A stretch of 64,000 bases of DNA from Nocardioides ginsengisegetis. GTDB lineage: Bacteria > Actinomycetota > Actinomycetes > Propionibacteriales > Nocardioidaceae. Under the pieces are notes generated by a model, which was not told the origin of the DNA, did no database searches, and worked only from the letters and a program-made list of their open reading frames with translations. The translations under genes were made by a program, and so were the position numbers. The DNA lies in contig NZ_JACGXA010000001.1 of assembly GCF_014138045.1 (NCBI RefSeq), forward strand, positions 679,501 to 743,500, read 5' to 3'. Shown piece after piece: positions 38,229-46,528 of this stretch; positions within the stretch are counted from its first letter, which is position 1; every line of letters starts with the position of its first letter.

Positions 38229-39532
38229 CCCAGCGCGTCTACCTGCACGTCGGCGCCCCCAAGTCCGGCACCACCTACCTCCAGCGCGTGCTGGAGCAGA
38301 ACCGTCGCGTCCTGGCCGACGCCGGGGTGCTCGTCGTCGGCGACCGCCACCTCGACCGCATCCACGCGGCCATGGTGGTCCGCGAGGACCCGCGGCTCGA
38401 GTCCCTGCCGGCCCGTGCCTCGACGGCCTGGTCCCGGCTGGTCGAGCAGATCCGCGGCTGGCGGGGCGACGTCGCCGTGCTGTCCTACGAGCTCTTCGCG
38501 GGCGCGTCGGCCGAGCAGGTCGAGGCGGCGCTGGCCGACCTCGAGGGCCTCGACGTCCACGTCGTGATCACCGCTCGCGACCTCGCCCGGGCCGTCCCCT
38601 CGGCCTGGCAGGAGCGCCTGAAGTTCGCCCTGACCACCCCGCTGGAGCAGTGGAAGCCGCGGCCCGAGAAGGCCGGCGCCCGCGCCGAGTGGGGCTGGCG
38701 GACGATGGACCCCGCGGGCGTCGCCGCCCGGTGGGGCGCCACCCTGCCGGCCGACCACGTGCACGTCGTGACGGTGCCTCGCGACGCCGGCGACGAGACC
38801 GAGCTGTGGCGCCGGTTCGCCGCCGCCTGCGCGATCGACGTCCCGGCCGTCGACCCGGCGGTCGAGCGGGTCAACGAGTCCCTGGGGCTCGCGGCCGCCG
38901 AGCTGCTGCGCCGGGTCAACGAGCACGTGGGCGAGCCGATCACCGGCAACCGCGAGCAGGCCCTCTGGCTGCGGGACACCCTCGCCCACGGGATCCTCGC
39001 GCCGCTGGGCCGCGAGCCGATCGGGCTCACCGACGAGCAGCTCGCCGACGCGACCCGCCGTGCCGACGAGGCCGTCGCCGCGCTGGGCGCCGCCGGCTAC
39101 GACGTGCAGGGCGACCTCGCCGACATCACCGCCACCCGCCCCGACGCCCGGACCCCCGGCCAGGCCACCGACGCCGAGCTGCTCGAGGTCGCCGTCGAGG
39201 CGATCGTGCGGCTCCTGGTCCTGGTGCGGGAGCGCACCCACGAGCGCGACGCGGCCGGCACCCCCGAGGCCCTCGCCGACGACGGGTCCCGGATCCTGGC
39301 GATCGGCAAGGGCGTCGTACGACGGGTCACCGCGCCGCGCGTCGAGAAGCGGACCGTCGCGCTGCAGGAGCGGATCGCCGAGCTGGAGGCCCAGGTCGCG
39401 GAGAGCCGGTCGCTGCACCTGCGCGTGGCCGAGCTGACCGACGTGGTCACCGAGCTGCTGCTGCCGCCGCGCTCCAGCGACGGCCGGGTCACCGCCCGGG
39501 CGCTGAACGCCTACCGCAACGAGTCGCTGTGA
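38225..39532 (+). CDS. Sulfotransferase-like protein 2
   Basis: 435 residues from the ATG overlapping the LicD-fusion stop. The P-loop RVYLHVGAPKSGTTYLQRVL and the later LDVHVVITARDLARAVPSAW match the two PAPS-binding regions also seen in the paralogues at 30189 and 41132. A C-terminal extension of ~100 residues contains a basic segment and a predicted coiled coil (LQERIAELEAQVAESRSLHL). It is coupled by GTGA to a small coiled-coil protein, so LicD fusion, sulfotransferase and small protein form one translational unit. Confidence 0.75.
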   Translation: MTQRVYLHVGAPKSGTTYLQRVLEQNRRVLADAGVLVVGDRHLDRIHAAMVVREDPRLESLPARASTAWSRLVEQIRGWRGDVAVLSYELFAGASAEQVEAALADLEGLDVHVVITARDLARAVPSAWQERLKFALTTPLEQWKPRPEKAGARAEWGWRTMDPAGVAARWGATLPADHVHVVTVPRDAGDETELWRRFAAACAIDVPAVDPAVERVNESLGLAAAELLRRVNEHVGEPITGNREQALWLRDTLAHGILAPLGREPIGLTDEQLADATRRADEAVAALGAAGYDVQGDLADITATRPDARTPGQATDAELLEVAVEAIVRLLVLVRERTHERDAAGTPEALADDGSRILAIGKGVVRRVTAPRVEKRTVALQERIAELEAQVAESRSLHLRVAELTDVVTELLLPPRSSDGRVTARALNAYRNESL

Positions 39533-39762
39533 GGCCCGTGCCCGGCCCCCGGACCGTCGCCCGGCGGGTGGTGGCCGGCATCGGCCTGGACGAGGTGATC
39601 CACCTCCAGCGCCGGGTTGACGAGCTGGCCGTCGCCGTCGCGGAGAACGCCGCCCTCGCCGAGCCGCTGGCCGCGAAGGTGACCGAGCTGGAGCAGGCCC
39701 TGGTCGGGCCGCTGCAGCAGCGCCGGCGCTTCCGGGACGAGCACGGCCTGGACGCCTCGTGA
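39529..39762 (+). CDS. Small coiled-coil protein, unrecognised
   Basis: 77 residues. Starts at the GTG overlapping the preceding stop (GTGA). After a basic N-terminus, heptad-like helices (IHLQRRVDELAVAVAENAAL, AAKVTELEQALVGPLQQRRR) fill the protein. It could pair with the coiled-coil tail of the upstream sulfotransferase-like protein. No family was identified with confidence. Confidence 0.6.
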   Translation: MRPVPGPRTVARRVVAGIGLDEVIHLQRRVDELAVAVAENAALAEPLAAKVTELEQALVGPLQQRRRFRDEHGLDAS

Positions 39763-39802
39763 ACAGCAGAGCCCGGTTGTGGCCCAGGACATAGCCCCCG
39801 CT

Positions 39803-39820
39803 GGCTACCGGCCGGTAGCC
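39803..39820. promoter_or_regulatory. 18-bp perfect palindrome upstream of acyl-CoA dehydrogenase
   Basis: GGCTACCGGCCGGTAGCC is a perfect palindrome 64 bp upstream of the acyl-CoA dehydrogenase start, in the gap after the coiled-coil gene. Size and symmetry suit a TetR-family operator, as often found for fatty-acid oxidation genes in actinobacteria. No regulator gene is adjacent. Confidence 0.5.
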
Positions 39821-39884
39821 TCGCCGGGCCCCACCTGCACGTCGTACCCCGGCTGATCCGGGACCTGAGCGAAGGAGCAACACC

Positions 39885-41081
39885 ATGGGTCGTCTCTGCG
39901 AGACCGAAGGACTCACCGAGGACCAGAGCGAGATCCTCAAGGCGGTCCGGACCTTCGTGGAGGAGAAGATCCTTCCCGTCGCGACCGAGCTCGAGCACGC
40001 GGACGAGTACCCGCAGGAGATCGTGGACGGGCTCAAGGAGCTCGGCATCTTCGGGCTGATGATCCCCGAGGAGTACGACGGCCTGGGCGAGTCGCTGCTG
40101 ACCTACGCGCTGTGCGTGGAGGAGATCGCGCGCGGCTGGATGAGCGTCTCGGGTGTCATCAACACCCACTTCATCGTGGCCTACATGCTGATGCAGCACG
40201 GCACGGAGGAGCAGAAGAAGAAGTACCTGCCCAAGATGGCCACCGGCGAGGTGCGCGGCGCGTTCTCGATGTCGGAGCCGGGCCTGGGCTCGGACGTCTC
40301 GGCGATCAAGACCAAGGCCTCGAAGACGGACGAGGGCTACGAGATCACCGGCCAGAAGATGTGGCTGACCAACGGCGGCACGTCCACGCTGGTCGCGGTG
40401 CTGTGCAAGACCGACGAGGGCTCGGACTCGGTCTACAAGAACATGACGACCTTCCTGGTGGAGAAGGAGCCCGGCTTCGGCGAGACCGCCCAGGGCGTCA
40501 CCATCCCGGGCAAGATCGACAAGATGGGCTACAAGGGCGTCGACACCACCGAGGCGATCTTCGAGGGCCACAAGATCTCGGCCGACCAGATCCTGGGCGG
40601 GGAGCCGGGCAAGGGCTTCTACCAGATGATGGACGGCGTCGAGGTCGGCCGCGTCAACGTCGCGGCCCGCGCCTGCGGCATCGCCAACCGGGCCTTCGAG
40701 CTCGGCATCGCCTACGCCCAGCAGCGCGAGACCTTCGGCAAGAAGATCGCCGAGCACCAGGCGATCCTGTTCCGCCTCGCGGAGATGGCCACCAAGGTCG
40801 AGACCGCCCACGCGATGATGGTCCGCGCCGCCCGCATGAAGGACCGCGGCGAGCGCAACGACGTCGAGGCCGGCATGGCCAAGTACCTCGCCGCGGAGTA
40901 CTGCAACGAGGTCGTCGAGGACTCCTTCCGGATCCACGGCGGCTACGGCTACTCCAAGGAGTACGAGATCGAGCGCCTCTACCGCGAGGCCGCGTTCATG
41001 CTGATCGGCGAGGGCACCGCCGACATCCAGAAGATGATCATCGGCCGCAGCCTGCTCAAGGACTACAAGCTCAAGGCCTGA
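39885..41081 (+). CDS. Acyl-CoA dehydrogenase
   Basis: 398 residues, standard length. Motifs include AFSMSEPGLGSDVSAIKTKA and KMWLTNGGTSTLVAVL (substrate and FAD-binding middle domain) and the C-terminal GGYGYSKEYEIERLYREA with GEGTADIQKMIIGRSLL. It oxidises an acyl-CoA to the trans-2-enoyl-CoA with FAD, passing electrons to ETF. Start ATG 39885 follows GAAGGAG. It stands alone between two sulfotransferase-like genes, with a candidate operator upstream. The substrate chain length cannot be told. Confidence 0.95.
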   Translation: MGRLCETEGLTEDQSEILKAVRTFVEEKILPVATELEHADEYPQEIVDGLKELGIFGLMIPEEYDGLGESLLTYALCVEEIARGWMSVSGVINTHFIVAYMLMQHGTEEQKKKYLPKMATGEVRGAFSMSEPGLGSDVSAIKTKASKTDEGYEITGQKMWLTNGGTSTLVAVLCKTDEGSDSVYKNMTTFLVEKEPGFGETAQGVTIPGKIDKMGYKGVDTTEAIFEGHKISADQILGGEPGKGFYQMMDGVEVGRVNVAARACGIANRAFELGIAYAQQRETFGKKIAEHQAILFRLAEMATKVETAHAMMVRAARMKDRGERNDVEAGMAKYLAAEYCNEVVEDSFRIHGGYGYSKEYEIERLYREAAFMLIGEGTADIQKMIIGRSLLKDYKLKA

Positions 41082-41131
41082 CCGTCGCGGCGTGCCCGTC
41101 CGGACGCCCCACATGCAGATAACCTGCCGCC

Positions 41132-42160
41132 ATGGCGGAGCGGGTGGTCCTGCACGTGGGACTGATGAAGTCGGGCACGTCGTACCTCCAGCAGCGCCTC
41201 ACCGCCAACCGTGACCTCCTCGCGGCGGGAGGTGTGCTGTTTCCGGGGCAGGTCTGGCGCGACCAGGTGCTGGCCGTCAGCGACGTGCTCGGCCGCAAGC
41301 AGGCCGGCCCGGCGACCGCCGGCCGCTGGCGTGGCCTGGTCGACGAGGTGGCCGAGCACGACGGCACGGCCGTGGTCAGCATGGAGTTCCTCGGGCCGGC
41401 GCGGCCCGAGCGGATCGCCGAGGTGGTGGGCTCGTTCGGGGAGACCCCCGTCGAGGTCGTCCTGACGCTGCGCGACCTGGGCCGGGGCGTCCCCGCCATG
41501 TGGCAGGAGGCGCTCCAGAACGGCGGCACCCTCACCTGGCACGGGTACGTCGACCTCCTCCACGGAAAGCGCAAACCTGCCCAGGCGTTCTGGCGCCAGC
41601 AGGGCATGGCCCGGATCGTCGGCAACTGGGTCGCCGCGGTCGGCCCCGACCGGGTCACCATCGTGACCGTGCCGCCACCGGGTGCGCCCGCCGGCGTGCT
41701 GTGGGACCGTTTCTGCGCGGCCGCCCGGATCCCCGGCGAGGGCTGCGTCGACGTGCGGCCGGCGAACACCTCACTGGACGCCGCCTCGGCCGTGCTGCTG
41801 CGCTCGCTCAACGAGGCCCTCGCCGGGGACGAGGTGTCGGCCGGTGACTACCACACGCTGGTGAAGTTCGGCCTGGCCAAGCGGGTGCTGGCCGGCCGCA
41901 CCGACGCCCCGGCCATCGGCTTCGAGCCGCCCGAGTGGCTGCGGGACCGATCGGCCGAGATCGTCGTACGGCTGGGCGCGTCCGGCGCGCGGGTCGTCGG
42001 CGACCTCGCCGACCTCGTGCCCACGTCGGTCGCCGGAGTGGACCCCGACGGGCTGCCGGCCGAGGCCATCGCCGCGGCCGCCGTCGCCGCGCTGCGCGGG
42101 AGCGTGGTGCTGCGGGCGGGGGAGCGGCGTCAGCCCACCGTCACGTCGGAGACGGTGTAG
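41132..42160 (+). CDS. Sulfotransferase-like protein 3
   Basis: 342 residues. The P-loop VVLHVGLMKSGTSYLQQRLT and VEVVLTLRDLGRGVPAMWQE correspond to the two conserved regions of the paralogues at 30189 and 38225; SGTS replaces the more common GTT at the P-loop end. Pairwise similarity is concentrated in the N-terminal half. Its last 31 bases overlap the convergent lipoprotein gene on the other strand. The function is inferred from the fold only. Confidence 0.72.
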   Translation: MAERVVLHVGLMKSGTSYLQQRLTANRDLLAAGGVLFPGQVWRDQVLAVSDVLGRKQAGPATAGRWRGLVDEVAEHDGTAVVSMEFLGPARPERIAEVVGSFGETPVEVVLTLRDLGRGVPAMWQEALQNGGTLTWHGYVDLLHGKRKPAQAFWRQQGMARIVGNWVAAVGPDRVTIVTVPPPGAPAGVLWDRFCAAARIPGEGCVDVRPANTSLDAASAVLLRSLNEALAGDEVSAGDYHTLVKFGLAKRVLAGRTDAPAIGFEPPEWLRDRSAEIVVRLGASGARVVGDLADLVPTSVAGVDPDGLPAEAIAAAAVAALRGSVVLRAGERRQPTVTSETV

Positions 42161-42612
42161 CCGACCTCCTCGTCGGCCATGTTCTTGCTCTGGTCGACGT
42201 AGACCGACGTCGGCCAGTCCTGGCCCTCGGGCCAGGTCACGTCGACCTGGGCCGCTCCGGTGTCGTTGGCCGCGTCGATGACGTCGTTGATGGTGATCCA
42301 GCGGTACTTCTCGACCGGGTCGCCCTCGACGTGTCCGCGACCGGTGCGGGCCCAGACCGCGCCGGAGACCTTGCCGCCGGCGACCGTGACCCTGATCGGC
42401 TGCCCGGCGTCGGCGCAGAAGCAGCTCACCTTCAGCGTGAACGCGTAGTCGGCCGCGGCGAAGGCCGGGTAGGTGCCGACGGTCGGGCTGGCCGTGGGCG
42501 TGGGGGACTCCGACGGGCCGGGGTCGGAGGCGACCGGGGTGCCCTGCCCGCACGCGGACAGGAGGAAGGTGGTGGCCACGGTGACCACGACGGCGGGAAG
42601 TGCGGCTCTCAT
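42130..42612 (-). CDS. DUF6174-like lipoprotein
   Basis: 160 residues from ATG 42612. The signal peptide ends in lipobox FLLSAC, followed by a Pro/Ser/Thr-rich linker (~35 residues). The mature domain AAADYAFTLKVSCFCADAGQ with the Cys-x-Cys pair, then PIRVTVAGGKVSG, resembles DUF6174 proteins, which are exported and of unknown function. It is convergent with the third sulfotransferase-like gene and shares 31 bp with it. Confidence 0.75.
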   Translation of the reverse strand: MRAALPAVVVTVATTFLLSACGQGTPVASDPGPSESPTPTASPTVGTYPAFAAADYAFTLKVSCFCADAGQPIRVTVAGGKVSGAVWARTGRGHVEGDPVEKYRWITINDVIDAANDTGAAQVDVTWPEGQDWPTSVYVDQSKNMADEEVGYTVSDVTVG

Positions 42613-42775
42613 GCAGGTCAGACGCGTCACCCGCCCTCGTGGATCCCGCCGCCGACACTCCGGGTCGGCAATTGCGGTCGACTCCGGCTTGCCCGTGGTG
42701 CGAGGGTGGGGGCAGCACCAGCGCAACACCGGCGCAGCACCCGATCGGCCCCGGCCCCGAACAACGGAGGAACGC

Positions 42776-42961
42776 ATGTCCGACTCGAACGGCAGCAACG
42801 AGGACCTGAAGGCGAAGATGCGCGCGGCCCTCGACGCCAAGAACAACAAGGAGAAGGGCGTCCACCAGGACGGGCCGGTCAAGGAGAAGGCCCACGGGTC
42901 CGAGGTCGTCGGCGGCGCCCCCAAGATGCACCGGCGCAAGGCCGGTGGCGGCGGCAGCTGA
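42776..42961 (+). CDS. DUF5302-like small protein
   Basis: 61 residues, very hydrophilic: SNEDLKAKMRAALDAKNNKE at the N-terminus and HRRKAGGGGS at the C-terminus. The pattern matches the short actinobacterial DUF5302 family. Start ATG 42776 follows GGAGGAACGC. The function is unknown; likely cytoplasmic and partly disordered. Confidence 0.78.
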   Translation: MSDSNGSNEDLKAKMRAALDAKNNKEKGVHQDGPVKEKAHGSEVVGGAPKMHRRKAGGGGS

Positions 42962-43080
42962 GCGACGAACGAGCCCTGCTCCCACGGGTGAGATAACGCA
43001 CGCGTCCAGACGCTGCTCGGCGAGTGCCGGGTTCGGCAGGATGGGCGCGTACGTATCCGCCGGTCAGTCAGGAGCAGGGC

Positions 43081-43626
43081 ATGCAGTTCGGTCGTAGCTA
43101 CGAGGAGTTCGAGGTCGGCGCGACCTACAAGCACTGGCCCGGCAAGACGGTCACCGAGTTCGACGACCACATGTTCTGCCTGCTGACGATGAACCACCAC
43201 CCGCTGCACCTCGACACGAACTACGCCGAGGAGACCACGCAGTTCGGCAAGAACGTCGTGGTCGGCAACTACGTCTACTCCATCCTGCTCGGCATGAGCG
43301 TCCCGGACATCTCGGGCAAGGCGATCGCCAACCTCGAGATCGAGTCGCTGCGCCACGTCGCGCCGACCTTCCACGGCGACACGCTGTACGGCGAGACGAC
43401 GGTGCTCGACAAGTGGGAGTCGAAGTCCAAGGACGACCGTGGGGTCGTGCACGTGGAGACCATCGGCTACAACCAGGACGGCAAGGTCGTGTGCATCTTC
43501 CGCCGCAAGGTGATGGTGCCCAAGGACAGCTACCTGACCGAGCGCGGCGGCGAGCAGCCCGGTCGTCCGGTGCCCCAGCCGGACAAGAACTGGCCCGGCC
43601 CCGACAGCGCCGCCAAGACCGACTGA
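43081..43626 (+). CDS. MaoC-family (hotdog) dehydratase
   Basis: 181 residues. A single hotdog domain with YEEFEVGATYKHWPGKTVTE and the hydratase-2 style region FDDHMFCLLTMNHHPLHLDT (the Asp/His pair of the R-specific hydratase motif is in place), then IANLEIESLRHVAPTFHGDT. It probably hydrates an enoyl-CoA, or is the mesaconyl/methylmalyl-type variant given the MNHHPLHLD motif. It could act on products of the nearby acyl-CoA dehydrogenase, although they are not in one operon. Start ATG 43081 is preceded by CAGGAGCAG. Confidence 0.87.
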   Translation: MQFGRSYEEFEVGATYKHWPGKTVTEFDDHMFCLLTMNHHPLHLDTNYAEETTQFGKNVVVGNYVYSILLGMSVPDISGKAIANLEIESLRHVAPTFHGDTLYGETTVLDKWESKSKDDRGVVHVETIGYNQDGKVVCIFRRKVMVPKDSYLTERGGEQPGRPVPQPDKNWPGPDSAAKTD

Positions 43627-43649
43627 AACGCCGTCTGACCTGCACGGAT

Positions 43650-43673
43650 CCCGCCGGGTGAAGACCCGGCGGG
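43650..43673 (+). terminator. Terminator hairpin after the MaoC-type gene
   Basis: Arms CCCGCCGGGT and ACCCGGCGGG flank a GAAG tetraloop, 23 bp after the stop. This is a typical stable terminator hairpin. Confidence 0.88.
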
Positions 43674-43733
43674 ACATTGGTCACACGCCGTTGGGTTTGG
43701 CGACCCGGTGTCGGCTTTGGCAAGGTCGAGCGA

Positions 43734-45227
43734 GTGACTGATCAGATCCAGACTGTCGCGAACGACCGGGCCACCACCCCCGGCGACAGCACTTCAGACC
43801 ACGGCTTCTTCGGCCAGCCCCGCGTCCTCGCCAACCTCTTCGGCGTCGAGATGTGGGAGCGCTTCAGCTTCTACGGCATGCAGGGCATCGTCCTGCTGTA
43901 CCTCTACTACTCGGTCTCCCAGGGCGGACTGGGGATGGACGAGGGCACCGCCAGCGCGGTGATCGGGGCCTACGGCGGCCTCGTCTACCTCTCCACGATC
44001 CCCGGCGCCTGGCTCGCCGACCGGGTGCTCGGCTCGGAGCGCACGCTGTTCTACAGCGCCTGCCTGATCATGCTGGGCCACATCGCGCTGAGCGCCCTGC
44101 CCGGGTACGCCGGCGTGATCGCCGGCCTGCTGATGGTGGGCATCGGGTCCGGTGGCCTCAAGGCCAACGCGACCTCGCTGGTCGGCACCCTCTACGCCGA
44201 GGGCGACGAGCGCCGCGACGCCGGCTTCTCGCTGTTCTACCTCGGCATCAACCTGGGTGCGCTGTTCGGCCCGCTGCTGACCGGCCTGCTGCAGCAGGAG
44301 GTCGGCTTCCACGTCGGCTTCGCCGCCGCCGCGATCGGCATGTTCCTCGGCCTGGTGCAGTACACGATGGGCCGCACGAAGCTGCCCGCCAGCGCGCACG
44401 AGGTGAAGAACCCGCTCCCCGCCGGCCAGCTCCCCAAGGTGCTCGGCCTCGCGGTCCTCGTCGCCCTCGCGATCGTGGCCCTGGTCCTCACCGGCCTCGT
44501 CACCGCCGAGAACCTCGCGACCTGGGTCATCTGGGCCACCGTCGTCGGCGCCGTGGCGCTGTTCCTGACCATCGTCACCAGCAAGAAGGTCAACGCCGTC
44601 GAGCGTGGCCGGGTGTGGGCCTTCGTGCCGATGTTCGTGGCCTCGGTCGCGTTCTGGACGCTCTACCAGCAGCAGTTCACCGTCGTGACGATCTACTCCG
44701 ACAGCCGCCTGGACCGCGACCTGTTCGGCTGGACGATGCCCGTCTCGTGGGTGCAGTCGGTCAACCCGGTCTTCATCATCCTGCTCGCCGGCGTCTTCGC
44801 GGCGATGTGGACCAAGCTCGGGCCCAGGCAGCCCTCGACGCCGCTGAAGTTCGCGGCCGGTACGGCGATCATGGGTGTGGCGTTCCTGCTGTTCATCCCG
44901 ATGGCCGGCGGCGGTGCCCACAGCGCCCCGCTCCTCGGCCTGATCGGCATCCTGCTGGTCTTCACGATCGCCGAGCTGCTGCTCTCGCCGGTCGGGCTCT
45001 CGCTGGCCACGAAGCTGGCCCCCGAGGCGTTCCGGACCCAGATGGTGTCGCTGTTCTTCCTCTCGATCGCGCTCGGCTCGGTGCTCGCGGGCTACCTCGG
45101 CAAGTACTACTCCGCCGACCACGAGGTGTCGTACTTCGGCATCCTCGGGCTGATCTCGATCGGTGTGGGTGCGCTGCTCGCGGTGTTCACGAAGCCGATC
45201 CGACGTCTGATGGCCGGGGTGCACTGA
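43734..45227 (+). CDS. POT-family peptide MFS transporter
   Basis: 497 residues from GTG 43734. The motif FGVEMWERFSFYGMQGIVLL is the ExxERFxYY signature of proton-dependent oligopeptide transporters, and FSLFYLGINLGALFGPLL is the second PTR2 signature. About 12-14 membrane segments. It imports di- and tripeptides with protons. The frame is open further upstream, across the terminator hairpin, which argues against the longer start. The last 41 bases overlap the convergent MFS gene. Confidence 0.92.
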   Translation: MTDQIQTVANDRATTPGDSTSDHGFFGQPRVLANLFGVEMWERFSFYGMQGIVLLYLYYSVSQGGLGMDEGTASAVIGAYGGLVYLSTIPGAWLADRVLGSERTLFYSACLIMLGHIALSALPGYAGVIAGLLMVGIGSGGLKANATSLVGTLYAEGDERRDAGFSLFYLGINLGALFGPLLTGLLQQEVGFHVGFAAAAIGMFLGLVQYTMGRTKLPASAHEVKNPLPAGQLPKVLGLAVLVALAIVALVLTGLVTAENLATWVIWATVVGAVALFLTIVTSKKVNAVERGRVWAFVPMFVASVAFWTLYQQQFTVVTIYSDSRLDRDLFGWTMPVSWVQSVNPVFIILLAGVFAAMWTKLGPRQPSTPLKFAAGTAIMGVAFLLFIPMAGGGAHSAPLLGLIGILLVFTIAELLLSPVGLSLATKLAPEAFRTQMVSLFFLSIALGSVLAGYLGKYYSADHEVSYFGILGLISIGVGALLAVFTKPIRRLMAGVH

Positions 45228-46398
45228 CCCCGGTCCCGACCGGAGCGAAGGCTCGGGCGAGCGGCACGATCCCCAGGATCAGCACCATGGGTACGGCGAA
45301 GCCGACCCGCAGCGAGCCCGAGCCGACCACCCCGGTCATGACGGAGCCCAGCAGGGCTCCGGCGTAGTTGAACTGGTTGAACCGCGCGATCACCGCGTCG
45401 ACGCGCGCCTGGCGCGCGTCGGGATCGAGCACGGTGTCCTCGGGGCCGCCGCCCGCGATGCGGGCGGCGGCCGAGAAGCTCAGCGGGGCGATGACCGCCA
45501 CGCCCGCGCCCAGCAGCGTGAAGCCGAGCACCGCGACCGGCCAGGTCGGGGCGAAGACGACCACCGCGAGGGCCGCCGAGCCGGCCACGGCACCGACCCG
45601 GAGGACCAGCACGGCGCCGTACCGCGCGACGAGTCCGTCGCCGGCGATCCGCAGGATCCCGCTGGCGACCAGGTAGGGCAGCGTCGCCAGCGCCACCAGG
45701 CCGGACGGGGTGTCGAAGGTGTCGTCGAGGAACAGCGGGCCCCAGGTCTGGGTGGCCGTGTCGACCATGTAGAAGAGCACCATCCCGAGCCCGACCAGCA
45801 GGATCGGGCGCCACGGCACCGCGGCGGCGGCCGCCGTGTCGGGCACTGCCTGCACGCGAGGCAGCAGCGGCGCGAAGACGACGGCGAGCGGGACGACCGC
45901 GACGGCCGCGACCACGCCGAGGGGGAGCGAGCCGGTCGCGAGGGACAGCCCGGCGCCGGCCACGCCGCCCAGCGTCCACGCGCCGTGGAAGGACGGGAGG
46001 ATCGGGCGGCCGTAGCGGTGCTCGAGCGCAACCGCCTGCATGTTGGTGGTCGCGTCGACCACGCCGAGCCCGACGCCGTAGACGGCCATCGCCCCCACGA
46101 AGACGGCCCGGTCGGGGGCCAGCGCGATGACGGCCACGCCGGCCATCACGAGCAGCAGCCCCAGGCGCAGCATGCTGGCGCTGTCGCGGCGCTCGGCCAC
46201 CTTCTCGGCCAGCACCGACCCGGCGCCGGCCAGCAGCACCATCATGAGCAGCAGCAGCGACAGCAGCAGCTCGCCGATGTCCCACTTCTCGGTGATGTCC
46301 GGCAGCCGGCTGGTCAGGCTGATGAAGACCAGTCCCTGGGCGAAGAAGCCGCTCGCCGCGGCGAGTCGGGCCCGGGCGAGGGTGCGGGGGACTGCCAT
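45187..46398 (-). CDS. MFS permease
   Basis: 403 residues from ATG 46398, which directly precedes the first hydrophobic segment; longer in-frame starts add an arginine-rich leader. Twelve membrane segments are expected; GVGLGVVDATTNMQAVALEH and PSFHGAWTLGGVAGAGLS resemble the fucose-permease-like (FucP/YbjJ-type) branch of MFS. The substrate is unknown. The gene diverges from the channel gene at 46529 and converges on the POT transporter. Confidence 0.85.
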   Translation of the reverse strand: MAVPRTLARARLAAASGFFAQGLVFISLTSRLPDITEKWDIGELLLSLLLLMMVLLAGAGSVLAEKVAERRDSASMLRLGLLLVMAGVAVIALAPDRAVFVGAMAVYGVGLGVVDATTNMQAVALEHRYGRPILPSFHGAWTLGGVAGAGLSLATGSLPLGVVAAVAVVPLAVVFAPLLPRVQAVPDTAAAAAVPWRPILLVGLGMVLFYMVDTATQTWGPLFLDDTFDTPSGLVALATLPYLVASGILRIAGDGLVARYGAVLVLRVGAVAGSAALAVVVFAPTWPVAVLGFTLLGAGVAVIAPLSFSAAARIAGGGPEDTVLDPDARQARVDAVIARFNQFNYAGALLGSVMTGVVGSGSLRVGFAVPMVLILGIVPLARAFAPVGTGVSAPRPSDVGSAS

Positions 46399-46528
46399 GC
46401 CGGGATCGTGGCACAGAACCTGCTCGCGGGACCCTGCGTGTGTGGTCAAAAGGCGTGTCGGCGAGGGCCTCGTGCGCAACGATTCTCCTCGGACCGCTCG
46501 TGGTCCGTCACGTTCACAAGGAGGACGG

